NCBI RefSeq assembly: GCF_046250185.1
Contig: NZ_CP176469.1
Reading direction: 5' to 3' (one strand)
DNA: 64,000 bases
Origin: Litorimonas sp046250185
GTDB taxonomy: Bacteria > Pseudomonadota > Alphaproteobacteria > Caulobacterales > Maricaulaceae
This document shows positions 43,904 through 53,088 of the stretch, in pieces. A program made the position numbers and the translations under genes. The notes under the pieces are model-generated. The model had not been told where the DNA came from. It saw only the letters and a program-made list of their open reading frames with translations, and ran no database searches. The first letter of the stretch is position 1. Each line of letters begins with the position of its first letter.

Positions 43904-45133
43904 TTAACGCGGATAGAGACGGACGAGGTTTTGGCCTTCAGATGCCCGCACTTCCCCACTGGAATAATATTCCCGGCCCTGATTATCCGTCAGCGCAACC
44001 GTCAGGTAGGGTGCAGGGATGAGGGGATCGAAATTCGTACTATCTGTTGTAATCGAAAACGGAATTCGCGTTTCCATGCCTCGCAGCAGGAAGACTTGTT
44101 CTGATAAAATGGGGTTAGTCCCGTAAGCGCCGACGCTCCGCCGTAGCTGCACTTTCAGCCGGGCTTCGCCAGGAATCCCGACGACAGGATCAAAGGTAGC
44201 TTCGCCGCTTATCATGGTCTGCGCCATGAGGGTCGGGTCAAGGTTGCGGCCGCGCTTCGTGTCCTTGCCTTGCTTGAGGCTATCGAGTTGGATTGCGTAA
44301 TCAATGTCTGGCCCTTGATAGGCCACACCGCCGCGCATGACATGTGTTTTACGCCCCGCCCAATCACTGACCCAAGCCTTAAAGCTGAGGTTTTGGGGCG
44401 CTTGGTCCTCGATCAGGCCGCGTTGTAATTCGAACGTGAGCGGGTCAGGGGCTGTGTCGAGCGGGATAACTTTTTCTGCCGCGATCATCATGGACGTCCC
44501 GCCTGCCAGCGCATTTTCAAGCAGTTGCACGGTCAACTGGCTGTCGCGTTTGATCGCCGCGCGGTCTTGTATCTCAATCACGCCTGTCACAAATTCAAAA
44601 CGTGTGATCTCTGGGACAGGGCTTGGCGTGTCTGCCATGCCGACTTTGACGAGGCGCAGCACGGGCTGTGTGTGTCCGCGGTAAACCTCTAACTGTTCAG
44701 CCTGATAGACAACGCCTTCATTACTGTCTTTGATCTGCGCATCGATCATAAGGTAGGCGTGGTCGTCCATCCAGTCCGTCGGAAGCGCCAGAGGCACTGT
44801 CGCGGCACTGGTAATACCGTCAAGGCGCAAGGATAGCTGAGCCAGTGGACGTGTATTGGCGCGTCGGCTTGTGCCTGTCGGGTCGGGCGGCGTGGCCGTG
44901 ATGGTTAAGCTATGCCCCGCCATCGCGTCCTCTGTGCCAAAGGTCACATTGACGGGCAGGGTTGTGACCGCCTGTGTGCCAAAGATCGGGGTCTGCGACG
45001 GTGTTTCGCCCCCGCCGAGAATGTCTTTCAAGAGGTCTTCAATCGTGGGTGTTTGGGCCGCAGCTAAGCCGCTGCCAAGCCAAATGATGCCGAGCATTAG
45101 CCCCGTCAATATATGTCGCAATCGCCCAGCCAT
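43904..45133 (-). CDS. Secreted protein with tandem YbaY/YscW-like domains
   Basis: A 409-residue exported protein (signal peptide to about residue 26, LAAAQ). Three similar beta-rich units can be traced: about 60-160 (PVNVTFGTEDAMAGHSLTI to YQAEQLEVYRG), about 180-285 (FVTGVIEIQDRAAIKRDSQL to VMRGGVAY) and about 315-400 (ISGEATFDPVVGIPGEARLK to EYYSSGEVRA). The pattern of each unit recalls the YbaY/YscW secretin-pilot fold, where a strand is followed by drug-like property words such as resistance to unfolding; this match is by eye. Function unknown, likely periplasmic. Confidence 0.65.
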   Translation of the reverse strand: MAGRLRHILTGLMLGIIWLGSGLAAAQTPTIEDLLKDILGGGETPSQTPIFGTQAVTTLPVNVTFGTEDAMAGHSLTITATPPDPTGTSRRANTRPLAQLSLRLDGITSAATVPLALPTDWMDDHAYLMIDAQIKDSNEGVVYQAEQLEVYRGHTQPVLRLVKVGMADTPSPVPEITRFEFVTGVIEIQDRAAIKRDSQLTVQLLENALAGGTSMMIAAEKVIPLDTAPDPLTFELQRGLIEDQAPQNLSFKAWVSDWAGRKTHVMRGGVAYQGPDIDYAIQLDSLKQGKDTKRGRNLDPTLMAQTMISGEATFDPVVGIPGEARLKVQLRRSVGAYGTNPILSEQVFLLRGMETRIPFSITTDSTNFDPLIPAPYLTVALTDNQGREYYSSGEVRASEGQNLVRLYPR

Positions 45134-45177
45134 AACGGAGCAGAACCTGTTGCTGAATTAAGGCGAAATAAAGGCAG

Positions 45178-45810
45178 TTAAAGCGCGGGATTCCACAAGG
45201 GATGCTTGACCATGATCGCTTTAAACAGAGGCGATTGCAGATAGTTTGCCAGCCAATCGCGCAAAGCGGGCCAATCCGTCTGCGCCCACCAATCGGGCTC
45301 TGTCGCGGCGAATTGGCGAATGAAGGGGAAGATTGCGATGTCCGCAAGGCTCTCTCTTTTGCCGACCAAATATCCGCTCTCCGCTATGCGTGCGTCTAAT
45401 TTCGACAGAATAACGGATGCTTCGGCGCGATGCGTCAAGTCAACTTCGCCGCGCGGGGTGCCTTCGACATATCGGCTTTTATACTTATAGCGGTCGAGGT
45501 GGTGTTTAAATGGCCCGTCATTTTGCGCGATCAAGGCATCCATCTCTGACATATCTCCAGTCAACCAGCTATGTGGGTCAGACTGAGAGAGAGCCCAGCG
45601 CATCAAGTCTAGGCTTTCGTCAATCACCTCGCCATTGTCTGCAATAAAGACAGGCACAGTGCCCTTGGGCGAAGCGTCCAACATGGCTTGCGGTTTATTG
45701 CGCAGCGCTACTTCGCGATGTTCATAATCTATGCCCGCGACATGCAGAGCCATCCGCCCCCGCATCGCATAGGGGCAGCGGCGAAAGGTATAGAGGATCG
45801 CGCCACTCAA
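45178..45810 (-). CDS. Glutathione S-transferase family protein
   Basis: A soluble 210-residue GST. The N-terminal thioredoxin-like half begins LYTFRRCPYAMRGRMALHVA, with a cysteine (RRCPY) as in omega-like or stringent-starvation-type members; KGTVPVFIADNG holds the cis-proline and VIDESLDLMRW follows. The C-terminal half is helical. It overlaps the trhO stop by 4 bases and so shares its transcript. Substrate unknown. Confidence 0.88.
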   Translation of the reverse strand: MSGAILYTFRRCPYAMRGRMALHVAGIDYEHREVALRNKPQAMLDASPKGTVPVFIADNGEVIDESLDLMRWALSQSDPHSWLTGDMSEMDALIAQNDGPFKHHLDRYKYKSRYVEGTPRGEVDLTHRAEASVILSKLDARIAESGYLVGKRESLADIAIFPFIRQFAATEPDWWAQTDWPALRDWLANYLQSPLFKAIMVKHPLWNPAL

Positions 45811-46733
45811 TCTCGCGCCGCCTCTGGCTTGCGTCCAATGTGAGCTTCACCCCGCGCTTTGGCGAGGCTGATTTGCTTTTGACGCTCAGCGAACCGTGCG
45901 CGTTGGTCCTCAGAAATGCGGTTGTGGCAGCGGGGGCAGGAGACGCCTTTCACATAAAGCGGGCTGGCTTTGTCGTGATCTGTGATGGGATAGCGGCAGG
46001 CGAAGCACTGATCGTAATCGCTTTCTTCCAGCCCGTGTTTGACGGCGACGCGTTGATCAAACACGAAACAATCCCCCTCCCACAAGCTCTCATCCTCGGG
46101 CTGCGTTTCCAGATATTTCAGGATACCGCCCTTGAGGTGATAGACATCGTCAAAGCCGTTTTCCTTCATAAAGGCACTGGCTTTTTCGCAGCGAATACCG
46201 CCCGTACAGAACATTGCGACTTTGGGCTTATCGAGGCTTGCGCGATTTTGTTCGACCCAGTCTGGGAATTCGCGGAAGGTCTGCGTGTTGGGATTGATTG
46301 CGCCTTTAAATGTGCCGATCTCGACCTCGTAATCATTGCGTGTATCGATCAAGATAGTGTTGGGATCAGAGATCAAGGCGTTCCAATCGGACGGATCGAC
46401 ATAAGTGCCGACAGTAACATTCGGGTCAATGCCGTCCACGCCCATCGTTACGATCTCTTTCTTTAGACGCACTTTCATGCGGTAAAACGGTGCGTCATCC
46501 GCGCGGGAGAACTTCGCATCCAATTCGGCCAAGCGGGGGTCAGCACGGAGGTAATCTAGAATGTCCGCAATCGCCTGATCACCCCCTGCGATTGTGCCGT
46601 TAATGCCTTCTGCCGCCAGCAAGATCGTGCCTTTAATCTCCAGCAGGTCGCACATTTTCTGCAGCCAAGGTTGCAGCTGTTCGTAATCTGGCAGAGATGT
46701 GAATTGATAGAGGGCAGCAACGCAATAGGTCAT
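45807..46733 (-). CDS. trhO: tRNA uridine(34) hydroxylase, rhodanese type
   Basis: TrhO (YceA) hydroxylates uridine 34 of certain tRNAs in an oxygen-dependent reaction. The N-terminal segment YQFTSLPDYEQLQPWLQ and GTILLAAEGINGTIAG are family marks; the rhodanese domain has ILIDTRNDYEVEIGTFKGAI and the active Cys in VAMFCTGGIRCEKA (about residue 175). A C-terminal Cys cluster (CFACRYPI, GVSCPRCHN) may bind zinc. Length of 308 is normal. Confidence 0.94.
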   Translation of the reverse strand: MTYCVAALYQFTSLPDYEQLQPWLQKMCDLLEIKGTILLAAEGINGTIAGGDQAIADILDYLRADPRLAELDAKFSRADDAPFYRMKVRLKKEIVTMGVDGIDPNVTVGTYVDPSDWNALISDPNTILIDTRNDYEVEIGTFKGAINPNTQTFREFPDWVEQNRASLDKPKVAMFCTGGIRCEKASAFMKENGFDDVYHLKGGILKYLETQPEDESLWEGDCFVFDQRVAVKHGLEESDYDQCFACRYPITDHDKASPLYVKGVSCPRCHNRISEDQRARFAERQKQISLAKARGEAHIGRKPEAARD

Positions 46734-46751
46734 GGTAGCATCATAAATTAA

Positions 46752-47261
46752 TTAGTGATGCATCATACTATGACGCGTTGGTTCTATCGGCGCATTATTA
46801 GACGACACTTGCGATTCAATCGGCGCAGCGAGCAGATTTTGATAGATTTGCAAGCCTTCGACAAATTCAATCATCTGATCTGGCAGGCCTTGTTCCCGCA
46901 GGAAACGACCCATGGCATCAGAGACCAGCTTGGGATCATCGCACGTCGCTGCCAGAGTTTTGAGATCGCGCATACCGCGGCCATTCTTCAGTTCTTTCTC
47001 AAGGCTTTTCATCGAGGACGACAAAGCCAACATAGTGAACGGGCCAGGCGTTTTTCCTGTGGACCAGCTATCCCCGGCCTTTTTCAAAGTTTTCAGCGAT
47101 CGCTTGGCGCGCGTTTCTATGCGGTCAACGGCACGATCTGCGCGCGGGGCGATCCATTCTGCGGTACAGACTTTCGCTGGATCAGGAGTCGAGGCGCAAC
47201 CTGATAGAGCGGCGGCCATGACGGCGAGAGAGAGGAGGGCGGTGTTACGAAATAAGGTCAT
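46752..47261 (-). CDS. Lipoprotein of unknown function
   Basis: From ATG at 47261 the protein has 169 residues with a lipoprotein signal (LAVMAAALSGCAS). The frame is open 34 codons further upstream, but that would hide the signal peptide. The mature part is helical and basic (RADRAVDRIETRAKRSLKTL) with one further Cys. A possible structural envelope protein; no family recognised. It follows trhO in reverse order on the same strand, separated by 18 bases. Confidence 0.65.
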   Translation of the reverse strand: MTLFRNTALLSLAVMAAALSGCASTPDPAKVCTAEWIAPRADRAVDRIETRAKRSLKTLKKAGDSWSTGKTPGPFTMLALSSSMKSLEKELKNGRGMRDLKTLAATCDDPKLVSDAMGRFLREQGLPDQMIEFVEGLQIYQNLLAAPIESQVSSNNAPIEPTRHSMMHH

Positions 47262-47475
47262 AGGCCCTGCTACCCCTTCGCGCGGGAGAGGACAAATAGA
47301 AATGTCGCATGAAAAAGGCCGCAATATGAAAAAAGCTGGAGGACTGTTCAATATTGCGGCCAAGTCCGTAGCAGTTGGGGGCGCTACGTGGCGACGAGAC
47401 TATGCCCGCCGCTTATTCGGGATCATCCCGCCTGTAGCGGTGCAAACATACGTATATAAGTTATTCACTGTTAGC

Positions 47476-47504
47476 TTGCAGGGCCGCAAGGCATGGGCTA
47501 GCAT
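47476..47504 (+). promoter_or_regulatory. Possible promoter of the TolB-like/TPR gene
   Basis: TTGCAG and TAGCAT are spaced by 17 bases, and would give a start about 18 bases before the ATG at 47529. The surrounding 267-base gap between divergent genes has AT-rich runs but no clear operator. Confidence 0.35.
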
Positions 47505-47528
47505 CAGAATCTACGTCAGGGGTGAATA

Positions 47529-49190
47529 ATGGCAGCTGCCGACACGGCAAATATCGGGATTCCCGACATGACTGACGGAGCTTTGAAAGCTGCCGTCCTG
47601 CTTGAGCTTGATCGCTTGAAATCTCACGACCTTCTAAAAGATACCACGCGCATGAAGCGCTTTCTAGACTACATTGTGACGGAAACGCTGGAAGGGCGCA
47701 GTCATTTGCTCAAGGGCTACACTGTCGGCTTGGAAGTTTTTGACCGCCCCGATGACTTTGACCCACAAGCCGATACGATTGTGCGGGTGCAAGCGGGGCA
47801 GCTGCGCCGACGCCTCGATTTGATCTACGGCTCGGACGAGAAACCGACGGATGTCAGGATTTTGGTGCCAAAAGGGCGCTACGCTCCTGTCTTTGAAATG
47901 CGCAGCGATATTGCGGGTATTGAGGGTTCTGCAGAGACGCCAATGCTTCCTGCACCCACCCCGACTCCAAACACGTCGGAGAATTATCGTCCTGGTCTGA
48001 TTGTGACGACACTGGAAAACCTGACAGCTGAGGCGGAGAGCAATTATTTTGCCGAAGGCCTGACGTTAGAGTTGATCAATGCTTTGGTGCAGTTTCGCTA
48101 TTTGCGGATTATTTCACTCGGGCCAACCGTCACCGCGCATCCTGACCTCAGCGATATCAAGAAAATCGGCGAGACATACGACGCGCAATTCATCCTCAGC
48201 GGCAGTGTGCGCCAAGCCGATGATGTCTTCCGTGTCAGCACAAACCTGCTATCCACCGAGACGGGGGAACATGTCTTTAGCGAGATATTTGATCGCCAAT
48301 ACATTGCGAGCAATCTGTTTGAAGTTCAAGAAGAGATCGCCTCACATACAGCGGCGGCGATAGCTGCGCCGTTTGGCGTCATCAACCGCTATAACCGCCG
48401 CCCTGCCGTGCGAGAGCGGCGGACGATCCCAGCCTATGAAGCGCTTCTCAAATTCTACTCGATCAGCCTCAACCCAACGACGGATAAAGCGGCTGAATTG
48501 CTCAAAGAGTTTGAGGCATTGAACAAGACTGTCCCGACATTTTCGTCTGGTTGGGCTGTGACGGCTCTGCTCTATTGTTTTCTCTGCGCCTATTGCGTGC
48601 CGTCGCGCTGCGGCGGGGAACGCCTGAAATTAGCGATTGCAGCTGGCACGAAAGCAACGGGTATCGACCCGCGCAATGCGTTGGGATATGTCGCGCTATT
48701 CCATGCCTACTACCATTCCGGGGAATTTGAACTGGCCGAAAAAATGGCGGCACGGGCGTTGCAGCTTAATCCGAATGATGATGCTATGCTCGCCTTTTAC
48801 GGTATTTCCAAAGCGATGCGGGGGGATTGTGCGACGGCGATTGCTTATCAAGAAGCAGCGCAAGCGATCAATCCGCGCCCACCCGCGTGGTATTATCTTA
48901 CGACCGTTTTGTGCGCCTTTATCATGGGCGAAGATGAGCGCGTAGTTGGGGTGATTGGCGACATTAGCGAGGAAACCCCTGCCGCAGCCACAATGCTGAA
49001 ACTGGCGAGCTTGGGGTATTTGGGACAACAGTCGGACGCCGACGAAATTCTCAAGCCGATCCTTGCGGCCAATCCGAATTATGGAGTTGATGTTCTTCAA
49101 ACACTAAAGCTCTGGCACCCGTCTATGGAGTTGCGCGAACGCGTTATCAAAGGGTGGAAGGCTATCGGGCTTATCGATCAAGCGCCGTAA
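47529..49190 (+). CDS. TolB-like domain and TPR protein with an N-terminal regulator-like module
   Basis: A 553-residue protein. Residues about 28-125 form a module found in large families of TPR regulators (RMKRFLDYIVTETLEGRSHL, DRPDDFDPQADTIVRVQAGQ, LRRRLDLIYG, VPKGRYAPVF). Residues about 155-285 resemble the TolB N-terminal or FlgO-like domain (YFAEGLTLELINALVQFRYL, SGSVRQADDVFRV). TPR-like helices follow (about 380-500, YYHSGEFELAEKMAARALQL). No signal peptide or kinase is present. Such proteins are often paired with adenylate cyclase or sigma factors, but none is adjacent. AGGGG lies seven bases before the ATG. Function is inferred only as signalling or scaffolding. Confidence 0.75.
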   Translation: MAAADTANIGIPDMTDGALKAAVLLELDRLKSHDLLKDTTRMKRFLDYIVTETLEGRSHLLKGYTVGLEVFDRPDDFDPQADTIVRVQAGQLRRRLDLIYGSDEKPTDVRILVPKGRYAPVFEMRSDIAGIEGSAETPMLPAPTPTPNTSENYRPGLIVTTLENLTAEAESNYFAEGLTLELINALVQFRYLRIISLGPTVTAHPDLSDIKKIGETYDAQFILSGSVRQADDVFRVSTNLLSTETGEHVFSEIFDRQYIASNLFEVQEEIASHTAAAIAAPFGVINRYNRRPAVRERRTIPAYEALLKFYSISLNPTTDKAAELLKEFEALNKTVPTFSSGWAVTALLYCFLCAYCVPSRCGGERLKLAIAAGTKATGIDPRNALGYVALFHAYYHSGEFELAEKMAARALQLNPNDDAMLAFYGISKAMRGDCATAIAYQEAAQAINPRPPAWYYLTTVLCAFIMGEDERVVGVIGDISEETPAAATMLKLASLGYLGQQSDADEILKPILAANPNYGVDVLQTLKLWHPSMELRERVIKGWKAIGLIDQAP

Positions 49191-49206
49191 ACAGCTGCGC
49201 TGGAGA

Positions 49207-49911
49207 TTAGTTTGACATGCTTTGATAGGCTTCGGGCAGAGGACTTGCGACCAGCATCGCCCAATAGGTCGAATATGTTGTGGTCGGTTCATAGACCAAA
49301 GCAATACCGAATTCTGTCACGTCATCGCGGAGCAAGTTTTCATTGTGCCCCGGACTTTTCTGCCACGCCTTAAACACGTCATTCCAGCTTTTCTGGCCTG
49401 TTGCCACATTCTCTGCCGCGATTGAGAAATAATAGCCCGCACGTTGCACGCGGTCGCCGTGGCCTGACCCGTCCGTGCCAGTATGCGAGATAATGCCCGC
49501 CTGCGCGAGGTCGCTGGCGTGGACTTCGGAGGCGATATTGAGCTTCGTATTTAGCACGACTGGCCCCAGGCCGTATTGTGCACGGTAATCATTCAGGTCG
49601 TTGACAGCAATTTGCGGATCAAGCGGTTCTGGCGGGGTGCGAGGGAAAACGGCGTTTTCGCCAAAGCCATTATTTAAGCGGCAGCTCATTTCAGGTTTTG
49701 TAATGTCGGCTTGGAAAATCACAGTGCCGCGACAGTCCGAATCCGCTTTGCATAGCGCTTCGCAGTCAGACATAGAGGTGACGATTTCAGTGCGGTAAGT
49801 GCCGTCATCAGGTTCGAACGTGCCAATGGGGTCAGCCCCATTCGCAAGGTTTGATAATCCAAAAACACTGCCAAGAATAATCGTGGCCCCGAGCCAATAT
49901 CGCATGTCCAA
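49207..49911 (-). CDS. Secreted PAN-like and CAP (SCP/PR1) domain protein
   Basis: A 234-residue exported protein with signal peptide to about residue 26. An apple/PAN-like module follows (about 32-85, MSDCEALCKADSDCRGTVIF with paired Cys), then a CAP domain (about 100-228) with HASDLAQAGIISHTGTDGSG, AENVATG and SPGHNENLLRDDVTEFGIA. CAP proteins bind lipids or act on polymers; PAN modules bind sugars or proteins. Likely a surface or secreted binding protein. It converges on the TolB/TPR gene. Confidence 0.85.
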   Translation of the reverse strand: MDMRYWLGATIILGSVFGLSNLANGADPIGTFEPDDGTYRTEIVTSMSDCEALCKADSDCRGTVIFQADITKPEMSCRLNNGFGENAVFPRTPPEPLDPQIAVNDLNDYRAQYGLGPVVLNTKLNIASEVHASDLAQAGIISHTGTDGSGHGDRVQRAGYYFSIAAENVATGQKSWNDVFKAWQKSPGHNENLLRDDVTEFGIALVYEPTTTYSTYWAMLVASPLPEAYQSMSN

Positions 49912-50030
49912 CCTCTGTTCCTTCCTTTTTACTTAGGAAGAAATTGGCCGCGATTCCATTATCAAACTGTTACCAAACCCATTACAAATTGGTGAGAGGC
50001 ACGTAAGGATCGAATATTGAGGAGGCGGTT

Positions 50031-52016
50031 TTAGCGCCCAGCCGTTGTGCGGCCCCCAGAATTTGCACCGCTGGCCATGTCGCGCTCGCTGACAAATGCA
50101 TCCACAAGACCTGAGTAGAATGCTGTCACGGCTTTGGCATCTTCATCGTCGATCAACGGATCAGGCGCGTTGAGCGGTCGATTGGCGAGGCCTTTGTGGG
50201 CTGTGCGCATGTAGTCTTTCCAGACATCAACAGGCAGCAACCCGCCTGTGATCTTGCGCATAGACGAATTGTCATCATTGCCGATCCAAACGCCAGTCGT
50301 GAGCTGCGCCGTGAATCCGATAAACCAAGCATCGCGGTAGTCTTGGGACGTGCCAGTCTTACCGCCAGCCTGCCGACTGCCCAACTGTGCGCCGTGTCCC
50401 GTGCCGCTATCAATGACGTCCCGCAGCATCGATGTCATCTGCCGTGAATAAGGCACAGAGTAGACACGCTCGCCGACAGAGACGCGGCGCTTATAGAGCG
50501 GTGTCTTCGCCGTATTGGTGATTTCCGTGATGAGGTATGATGGCCGTAACAAACCCTCATTCGCGAAGACGGAATAGGCGCTTGTCATCTCAATCACCGT
50601 GACTTCGGAGGAGCCAAGCGCGAGAGAATATTCTGGCCGAAGCTCTGATTTAATCCCGAACCGATTGGCAAGCGCCGCGACACGGGCGGGGCCGATCTCG
50701 GCCGTGACTTGCGCGGCGATGGTATTGATCGACAGCTTGAGCGCCTCGCGCATATTCATCGGCCCGCGATAGCGGCGCGTGTAATTCTCAGGTGCCCAAC
50801 CGCCGATTTCTGTCGGCTGATCAATACGGACTGTGCCAGGGGTGAACCCGTCTTCTAACGCCGCTGCATAAGAGAACGTCTTAAAACTTGACCCAGGTTG
50901 GCGTTTGGCTTGCGCGGCGCGGTTAAACTTAGACGTGGCGTAGCTCCGCCCGCCGATCAGGGCAACAATCGCGCCGGAGGCATTATCAATCGAGACAACA
51001 GCGCCCTCCGTGGCTTTCTTCCGTTCTGCATTGGCGGCAAGTATTTTTTCCAGCGCGGCCTGGGCAGCTTTTTGTTTGTCTGTGTCAATGGTCGTGGTGA
51101 TAATGAGGTCTTTGTGTTTAAACCCAATTAGCCCTTCCACTTGTTCGTCCACCATATCGAAGACGTGCCCAATAATGTCAGGTTCAATCAGAGGGTCAGC
51201 GTCTTCGCGAATAACGGGCGGGTTTTCCAACGCCTCTTTTTGGTCCGCGAAAGAGATCATGCGATTGACCAACATGCGCTGCAGCACGAGTTTGGAGCGG
51301 TCAAGCGCACGGTCATAATGTTCAGTCGGATTATATTTAGACGGCGCTTGCGGTAAGCCCGCTAGCAAGGCGGCTTCCGCCAGATTGATGTCACGCGCTG
51401 ATTTGCCGAAATAACGCTGCGCCGCTGCCTCAACGCCGAATACGCGCGGACCGAGGCTGATGCGGTTGAGATAAAGTTCGAGTATTTCTGGCTTGGACAG
51501 GATCGCTTCCATGTCGCGGGCGAGGAGCGCCTCTTGGAATTTGCGGCGATAGCTCTTCTCTGGTGTTAGCACCATGTTCTTGACGAGTTGCTGCGTCAGG
51601 GTTGAACCGCCTTGGCCGCGCTCGCCGTCTTTGGCGTTTTGCAGCAGTGCCCGCATGATGGCGCGATTATCCACGCCCGCATGCTCATAAAACCGTTCAT
51701 CCTCAATCGCGAGGAATGCGTTGGACACGTAGTCTGGCATATCTGTCAGCTTGAGCGGTTCGCCCAGATATGGCCCGCGATGACCGATGACATTTCCGTC
51801 TTTATCTAGCAGCGTCATATTCGGCTGCAGGTTCATTTCCCACATCGTCGCTTTATCGGGAAGGGAGGGGAGCCCCTTGAGCATATAGGCCTTGCCCCAA
51901 AAATACGCTCCGCCGAGCAATAAGCACAGCGTTGCAAACGCAATCAGGAGCCATTTGCGGCGCTGGCGCGTGCGGATGTCGTTTGCGACGTCGATATCAG
52001 CTCTATATGTTGGCAT
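50031..52016 (-). CDS. Class A penicillin-binding protein (transglycosylase/transpeptidase)
   Basis: A bifunctional peptidoglycan synthase of 661 residues. One membrane helix near residue 25 is followed by the GT51 transglycosylase: EDERFYEHAGVD (about 105) and GERGQGGSTLTQQLVKNMVL. The transpeptidase has PGSSFKTFSYA (about 370, active Ser), a later SIN motif (KLSINTIAAQ) and KTGTSQDYRD (about 570). The start at 52016 is chosen because it places the helix directly after a short cytoplasmic tail; the frame is open 45 codons further but that region overlaps the divergent YcgN gene. Closest to PBP1A/2D-type enzymes. Confidence 0.93.
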   Translation of the reverse strand: MPTYRADIDVANDIRTRQRRKWLLIAFATLCLLLGGAYFWGKAYMLKGLPSLPDKATMWEMNLQPNMTLLDKDGNVIGHRGPYLGEPLKLTDMPDYVSNAFLAIEDERFYEHAGVDNRAIMRALLQNAKDGERGQGGSTLTQQLVKNMVLTPEKSYRRKFQEALLARDMEAILSKPEILELYLNRISLGPRVFGVEAAAQRYFGKSARDINLAEAALLAGLPQAPSKYNPTEHYDRALDRSKLVLQRMLVNRMISFADQKEALENPPVIREDADPLIEPDIIGHVFDMVDEQVEGLIGFKHKDLIITTTIDTDKQKAAQAALEKILAANAERKKATEGAVVSIDNASGAIVALIGGRSYATSKFNRAAQAKRQPGSSFKTFSYAAALEDGFTPGTVRIDQPTEIGGWAPENYTRRYRGPMNMREALKLSINTIAAQVTAEIGPARVAALANRFGIKSELRPEYSLALGSSEVTVIEMTSAYSVFANEGLLRPSYLITEITNTAKTPLYKRRVSVGERVYSVPYSRQMTSMLRDVIDSGTGHGAQLGSRQAGGKTGTSQDYRDAWFIGFTAQLTTGVWIGNDDNSSMRKITGGLLPVDVWKDYMRTAHKGLANRPLNAPDPLIDDEDAKAVTAFYSGLVDAFVSERDMASGANSGGRTTAGR

Positions 52017-52044
52017 CTCGCTTCCGCTTCTATATGCGAGTCTT

Positions 52045-52518
52045 ATGACGAGCAAAACAAATCTTCCGTTCTGGAAAACCAAAAACATGGCGGAAATGAG
52101 CCCGACGGAGTGGGAGAGCCTGTGTGATAGCTGTGGCAAGTGCTGTTGCATCCGCCTCGAAGACGAAGATGACGGGGCGATTTACATCACTGATGTTGCT
52201 TGTAAGTTGTTTGATCCATCGACCTGCCGTTGCACGGATTACCCCAATCGCTCGGCCAAAGTGCCAGACTGCGTGACGCTAACGCCCGACAATGTGAGCG
52301 CGCTGAAATGGATGCCACAGACATGTGCGTATCGACTGGTATCTGAGGGGAAAGACTTGCCAGATTATCACCACCTCATCAGCGGATCGCGCGACACAAT
52401 CCACGAGGTCGGCATGAGTGTTCAAGACGCGGTGACGTCCGAGGTTTTCGTCACCGAAGAAGAGCAAGTCACCCGCATCGTCATTTGGCCAGGAGAACCC
52501 GATATTGGGGAGGGGTAG
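52045..52518 (+). CDS. YcgN/UPF0260 cysteine-cluster protein
   Basis: A 157-residue protein closely following E. coli YcgN in layout. The N-terminal PFWKTKNMAEMSPTEWESLC leads into the cluster CDSCGKCCCIRLEDEDD, and CACRLF-like cysteines continue in TDVACKLFDPSTCRCTDYPN. WMPQTCAYRLVSEGKDLPDY is the second conserved block. The CxxCxxCC pattern suggests Fe-S or zinc binding; function is unknown. It is divergent from the PBP gene, with 28 bases between starts. Confidence 0.9.
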   Translation: MTSKTNLPFWKTKNMAEMSPTEWESLCDSCGKCCCIRLEDEDDGAIYITDVACKLFDPSTCRCTDYPNRSAKVPDCVTLTPDNVSALKWMPQTCAYRLVSEGKDLPDYHHLISGSRDTIHEVGMSVQDAVTSEVFVTEEEQVTRIVIWPGEPDIGEG

Positions 52519-52626
52519 CTGAGGTTTTGCATGAGCCTCTCATGCCGATAAAACCCGCCATAAAATTCGCTGTCATTCTACAAATTGCCGCAGTGTTATT
52601 CCCTGAAAAAACCGTTAGATTAGCCG

Positions 52627-52655
52627 TTGCAATCGCGCATAAGCCCTTCTAGGTT
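52627..52655 (+). promoter_or_regulatory. Possible nuo operon promoter
   Basis: TTGCAA and TAGGTT with 17-base spacing, giving a start about 60 bases before nuoA. The gap from 52519 to 52722 is otherwise without features. Confidence 0.35.
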
Positions 52656-52722
52656 CCGCGGCGATTACGGAAAATAAGCGGCAGGGCTGTCGCTGTTTAG
52701 AAAACACACCGAAAAGGTCGTT

Positions 52723-53088
52723 ATGTCATCGTTTTTATTGGATTATTTGCCAATGCTGATTCTCTTCGGATTGGCGTTAGTGCTGAGTCTTTTATTCCTG
52801 TTGGTGCCAGTGCTGGTCGCCCCCAAAAACGCTGATAGTGAAAAAGTGTCGACATATGAGTGCGGGTTTAACGCCTTTGACGACTCACGCATGAAGTTTG
52901 ACGTGCGATTTTATCTGGTCGCGATCCTGTTTATCATCTTCGATATCGAGGTCGCATTTCTGTTTCCTTACGCGGTCTCGCTTGACCAAATCGGGTTCTG
53001 GGGATGGTTCGTGGTGATGATCTTCTTGGCAGAGTTAGGCTTCGGCTTGGCTTATGCGTGGAAGATGGGCGCCCTGGACTGGGAATAG
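52723..53088 (+). CDS. nuoA: NADH-quinone oxidoreductase subunit A
   Basis: Membrane subunit of complex I with three helices, 121 residues. The conserved loop EKVSTYECGFNAFDDSRMKF (about 44-63), with its quinone-site cysteine, is intact, followed by FYLVAILFIIFDIEVAFLFP. It is the first gene of the nuo operon. The stop codon lies within a perfect 14-base tandem triplication. Confidence 0.97.
   Translation: MSSFLLDYLPMLILFGLALVLSLLFLLVPVLVAPKNADSEKVSTYECGFNAFDDSRMKFDVRFYLVAILFIIFDIEVAFLFPYAVSLDQIGFWGWFVVMIFLAELGFGLAYAWKMGALDWE

Noticed and set aside
47302..47529. A 75-codon basic frame ending in a TAATG overlap with the TolB/TPR gene, with GGAGAGGA upstream
   Set aside because: It has a fair ribosome site, but a promoter-like pair (TTGCAG, TAGCAT) lies inside it close to the next gene and the protein resembles nothing. 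Kept as possible but not called.
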